Virus record (IMG/VR): IMGVR_UViG_3300034082_002349 | Location: 1-40,065 of that record | DNA: 40,065 nt | Source: a virus | Direction: 5' to 3' (one strand) | Shown here: piece by piece, positions 38,079 to 40,065 of the stretch | How the letters are laid out: each line of letters starts with the position of its first letter | Position numbering within the stretch: the first letter of the stretch is position 1 | Translations under genes and position numbers: made by a program | The notes under the pieces: model-generated | What the model was told of the DNA's origin: nothing | Database searches by the model: none | The model's input: only the letters and a program-made list of their open reading frames with translations

Positions 38079-38285
38079 ATGACATCAGTAGAACACTCAC
38101 TCAAATTCGTAACTGAGTTTGACGAAACACATCCTATCGCACAACGATTTTTACAATTAGATGAACAATCACAAATTGCTATGCTAGAAGGAATGCTAAA
38201 AGATTTATTGGTATCTGCAATTCAGCCAGTAATTGACCACATCAACGAAAACGGCTCATACGCAATTCTAAAGGTGGCTAACTAA
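38079..38285 (+). CDS. 68-residue acidic/helical protein
   Basis: MTSVEHSLKFVTEFDETHPI then AQRFLQLDEQSQIAMLEGMLKDLLVSAIQPVIDHI. Ribosome site AACGAAAGG. The helical region could dimerise. Stop overlaps the next start (TAATG). No family recognised. Confidence 0.6.
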   Translation: MTSVEHSLKFVTEFDETHPIAQRFLQLDEQSQIAMLEGMLKDLLVSAIQPVIDHINENGSYAILKVAN

Positions 38286-38548
38286 TGGGATACACGACAG
38301 CGTTAGATTTATCAGACTTAGGATTAGAGCAAGGTATCTCTATTCACTTACAAGGTAATCACTATCCACCCGTTCCACTTTCTATGGTGCAACCTTGCAT
38401 CGAAGCGATAGACGCTTGGTGGGATGGCGATAGCGATAAATTGATCGAAATGCCTGAAGGCGTATCTTATCGTGGAGATAAGTTTGCACCCGCTCACGCA
38501 ATAATTGACCAACACCACTTACACGCTTGGCTACAAGAAAGTGATTAG
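38285..38548 (+). CDS. 87-residue actinophage-type hypothetical protein
   Basis: MGYTTALDLSDLGLEQGISI then QGNHYPPVPLSMVQPCIEAIDAWWDGDSDKLIEMPEG and HAIIDQHHLHAWLQ. The PPVPxxMVxxCIEAIDAW pattern is one I recall in small phage proteins without known function. Its end overlaps the Crp-type site of the next unit. Confidence 0.65.
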   Translation: MGYTTALDLSDLGLEQGISIHLQGNHYPPVPLSMVQPCIEAIDAWWDGDSDKLIEMPEGVSYRGDKFAPAHAIIDQHHLHAWLQESD

Positions 38549-38555
38549 CATCACA
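38540..38555 (+). promoter_or_regulatory. Crp/GlxR-type palindrome (one mismatch)
   Basis: AGTGA-N6-TCACA, overlapping the end of the 38,285 gene. Its centre is 62.5 bp before the -10 at 38,610. Confidence 0.55.
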
Positions 38556-38593
38556 CAATAACTTTCTCAAATACTGAGACAGGGCTAGACTAA

Positions 38594-38615
38594 TGTCAGA
38601 CCCCAATGCTACAAT
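38594..38615 (+). promoter_or_regulatory. TGTCAG-N10-TACAAT promoter (PafBC/RecA_NDp type)
   Basis: TGTCAG at 38594 and TGCTACAAT ending at 38615. Drives the 38,643 gene. Confidence 0.75.
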
Positions 38616-38642
38616 ACTACCTAACAAAGAAAAGAGGCAAAA

Positions 38643-38822
38643 ATGACAATAGAAGGAAAACTCTATCAGGTCGGCGATTTATTCACCAGCCTAAAGTCAA
38701 AAAAGACAGGTGTTATCAAAGAGATACACCCACAGGCATCTGGCTCGGTGCGTGTGCTACTGGAACTACCTAGCAGGGAAACTCGCTGGACTTCAGTATC
38801 AGCCAAGACACTACTTGGCTAA
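38643..38822 (+). CDS. 59-residue SH3/KOW-like beta-barrel protein
   Basis: MTIEGKLYQVGDLFTSLKSK then KTGVIKEIHPQASGSVRVLLELPSRETRWTSVSAKTLLG. GDLFxSLKxxKTGVIKEI and RWTSV resemble small SH3/KOW-type barrels found in many phages (RNA- or protein-binding). Ribosome site AAAAGAGG. Function unknown. Confidence 0.65.
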   Translation: MTIEGKLYQVGDLFTSLKSKKTGVIKEIHPQASGSVRVLLELPSRETRWTSVSAKTLLG

Positions 38823-38860
38823 TAAGACGGAGGCATACACCATAATCGGGTGCTAAGCCA

Positions 38861-38930
38861 CGAAACAGGGACAGTTTAGGAGAGTATCTAGTCCAATGTC
38901 GTAAGTAAGAACTCTCCCCCCTTCGGGGGA
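38861..38930 (+). ncRNA. Conserved structured element, copy B
   Basis: Same conserved blocks as copy A at 35,711. The stem is GGAGAGT (38879-38885) with ACTCTCC (38911-38917), seven pairs. A short C-UUCG-G hairpin follows (38917-38929) directly before the promoter. It is either an independent RNA, a terminator for the upstream unit, or a promoter-linked DNA element. Confidence 0.55.
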
Positions 38931-38932
38931 AA

Positions 38933-38954
38933 TGTCAGACCCCCCTGCTATACT
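38933..38954 (+). promoter_or_regulatory. TGTCAG-N10-TATACT promoter (PafBC/RecA_NDp type)
   Basis: TGTCAG at 38933 and TGCTATACT ending at 38954. No Crp-type site upstream. Drives 38,994 and probably 39,518. Confidence 0.75.
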
Positions 38955-38993
38955 ATCCATAACAACAACCAACCAACGAAAGGCAATAAATAA

Positions 38994-39410
38994 ATGAGCA
39001 GACAAATCACAGTAAAGGTCGCAACGACCAAAGTAATCAAGGCACTAGAAACTCGTCTAGCAACACTAGAAAAAGACTATGCTACACAAGGCGCAAATGA
39101 AGCAAAGTATCAAAAGTCAGTAGAAGCGTGGCGCAAGGAAATTGGTAAGTGGGCTATTGCTAACTTCTCAAAGGCTGAGAACCTTCGCACAAACTATCGT
39201 TCTTGGAACAATACTCTAAATGTTGATTTTGACATCATCACAAAAGAGGGAACTTTTCCATCAGAACCTGAAAAGGATTTTGAGGTTATCCATCAGCACA
39301 GTTATCGTGAGATGAAAGAGGACATCACCAATGCTCTCACAATTCTCAAAATGACAGATGAGGAAACAGTAAATGCTTCCACAATGAAGCAGATTGCTAA
39401 GTATCTCTAA
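38994..39410 (+). CDS. 138-residue actinophage-type hypothetical protein
   Basis: MSRQITVKVATTKVIKALET with a coiled-coil N-terminal half (RLATLEKDYATQGANEAKYQ ... AWRKEIGKWAI) and a C-terminal part that may be a beta-hairpin plus helix (EVIHQHSYREMKEDITNALTIL). I recall similar proteins in mycobacteriophage and streptophage genomes, without known function. Ribosome site AACGAAAGG, about 11 bases from ATG. Confidence 0.7.
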   Translation: MSRQITVKVATTKVIKALETRLATLEKDYATQGANEAKYQKSVEAWRKEIGKWAIANFSKAENLRTNYRSWNNTLNVDFDIITKEGTFPSEPEKDFEVIHQHSYREMKEDITNALTILKMTDEETVNASTMKQIAKYL

Positions 39411-39517
39411 ATAGGTTTTGGGGGGTTAGCACACAAAGTCTAGACACCTGAACCCAAACGACCTGAGTAAGTCGCCAAACTGCTCTCCTTCGGGAAACTA
39501 CTAACAAAGGTAATACA
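39411..39517 (+). other. Structured intergenic stretch without a promoter match
   Basis: Contains hairpins CGAC ... GTCG and TCC-UUCG-GGA before ACAAAGG, the ribosome site of the next gene. No TGTCAG promoter and no Crp-type site, so 39,518 is probably read from the 38,933 promoter. Confidence 0.45.
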
Positions 39518-39778
39518 ATGGCAAATCGTTTCAGAGTAGAAATCTACGATGCAAACAAAGCAAATGACATCACGATTTATTCAGATCAAGGTGTTGATAA
39601 AGAATACTTAACTGAATTAGTATTCAGCAACATCAGAAACTTTAGCGGAAAGATTAACGCTTATGTTTTTGATAATGTAAAAAAGAAAAAAACAACTGCG
39701 ATGTTTCTTGATGAGACCACAGTTGAGTTTAATAAAAATCTAATTAGCAATGCTAAAAAGGTAGAGGTGGGGATTTAA
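39518..39778 (+). CDS. 86-residue hypothetical protein
   Basis: MANRFRVEIYDANKANDITI then YSDQGVDKEYLTELVFSNIRNFSGKINAYVFDNVKKKKTTAMFLDE. Mixed alpha/beta with a basic KKKK loop; I recall similar small proteins in actinophages. Function unknown. Likely in the same transcript as 38,994. Confidence 0.65.
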   Translation: MANRFRVEIYDANKANDITIYSDQGVDKEYLTELVFSNIRNFSGKINAYVFDNVKKKKTTAMFLDETTVEFNKNLISNAKKVEVGI

Positions 39779-39804
39779 TCTCCAGCTCGGCCCCCGCTTT
39801 TGTG

Positions 39805-39842
39805 GGGTTATCCACAGGTTTACGAGTGCTTGTGGATAACCC
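39805..39842 (+). promoter_or_regulatory. Inverted pair of DnaA boxes
   Basis: GGGTTATCCACA (39805-39816) and TGTGGATAACCC (39831-39842) are perfect 12-bp inverted arms around 14 bases; each holds one DnaA box (TTATCCACA). The module is related to 37,941-37,975, but there the second box is direct. Confidence 0.65.
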
Positions 39843-39850
39843 TGAAAGTT

Positions 39851-39866
39851 TGTGAGAATGATCACA
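39851..39866 (+). promoter_or_regulatory. Crp/GlxR-type palindrome
   Basis: TGTGAGAATGATCACA, perfect arms. Its centre is 62.5 bp before the -10 at 39,921. Confidence 0.7.
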
Positions 39867-39904
39867 CCGCACAATTGGGACAAATGACTATCTAATCTAG
39901 ACAA

Positions 39905-39926
39905 TGTCAGTGCCACCTGTTATACT
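39905..39926 (+). promoter_or_regulatory. TGTCAGTG-N8-TATACT promoter (PafBC/RecA_NDp type)
   Basis: TGTCAGTG at 39905 and TATACT at 39921, full match. Drives the DUF932 gene. Confidence 0.8.
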
Positions 39927-39955
39927 AGGTCTAACAAACAAACGAAAGGTAAAAA

Positions 39956-40065
39956 ATGGCTCATAATCTAGAAATGGAAAACGGCGAAGTTGCATTCGCA
40001 CTTCGTGGCGCACCTGCTTGGCACAACCTAGCAAATCGCATCTTTACAAAAGATGAGGAAGTTAC
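39956..40065 (+). CDS. DUF932-like phage/plasmid protein (partial, runs off the right edge)
   Basis: MAHNLEMENGEVAFALRGAP then AWHNLANRIFTKDEEV. This is the typical start of the DUF932 (phage/plasmid-like, LGT_TIGR03299-type) family, which has GEVAFALRGAPAWHxLG. The family is widespread in actinophages and plasmids and its role is unclear. Ribosome site AACGAAAGG. Confidence 0.8.
   Translation, partial: MAHNLEMENGEVAFALRGAPAWHNLANRIFTKDEEV

Noticed and set aside
38911-38930. Actinobacterial 6C RNA, because of CCCCCC in a hairpin
   Set aside because: The 6C motif has C-runs in two loops; here the C-run forms the stem of a UUCG hairpin.

Overview
The window looks like about 40 kb of a tailed double-stranded DNA phage (Caudoviricetes), open at both ends. 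A low-GC actinobacterial host is likely. Proteins resembling small actinophage families (gp88, DUF932, DUF6065 and others known mainly as phage families of unknown function) fill the right arm. Promoters there match the actinobacterial DNA-damage (PafBC / RecA_NDp) motif and a Crp/GlxR-type palindrome. Several genes look leaderless, as is common in actinobacteria. The low GC suggests an aquatic host of the Nanopelagicales (acI) type, but that is inference.

Left arm (1-27,989, all on the minus strand, read right to left): this looks like the late operon. It starts with a class II (B12-dependent) ribonucleotide reductase and an EF-hand, two-helix, holin-like protein. A very large adhesin block follows: nine fibre-like proteins with collagen-like, Ig/Fn3, InlB-repeat and coiled domains. 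Next come a fibre protein with an FFAPP repeat and a C-terminal Hint (intein-like) domain, a sulfotransferase, a cassette of six 2-oxoglutarate/Fe(II) hydroxylases interrupted by a DUF6065 gene, an S74-chaperone collagen-like spike and a LamG-type adhesin. Last are portal, protease/scaffold (with a nested scaffold start) and the major capsid protein, which runs off the left edge. No terminase, tape measure or tail tube gene is visible.

Middle (28,000-33,300): the rightward side carries a lytic transglycosylase/lysozyme, several small proteins, a candidate small RNA with its own promoter, operator palindrome and terminator, and a seventh hydroxylase. The leftward side carries an eighth hydroxylase, an SGNH-like protein, a 38-residue CxxC protein, tRNA-Ile(UAU), a second sulfotransferase and a small membrane protein.

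Right arm (33,300-40,065, plus strand): small genes in short operons, probably early or middle. Each operon is preceded by a repeated regulatory cassette. The core is TGTCRG-N10-TANNNT (11 copies, invariant spacing), usually with a TGTGA-N6-TCACA palindrome upstream. In seven of eight cases the palindrome lies 52.5, 62.5-63.5 or 72.5 bp from the -10 start, so steps of one helical turn. Some cassettes also carry GGCGTGTCG hairpin repeats or DnaA boxes (TTATCCACA). Two carry a conserved structured element instead of the palindrome. The arrangement suggests that early transcription is wired to host DNA-damage and cAMP/Crp-type signals, and replication possibly to DnaA. This regulatory architecture, and the pairing of prolyl-hydroxylase-like enzymes with collagen-like and PP-rich fibres, are the most novel features here.
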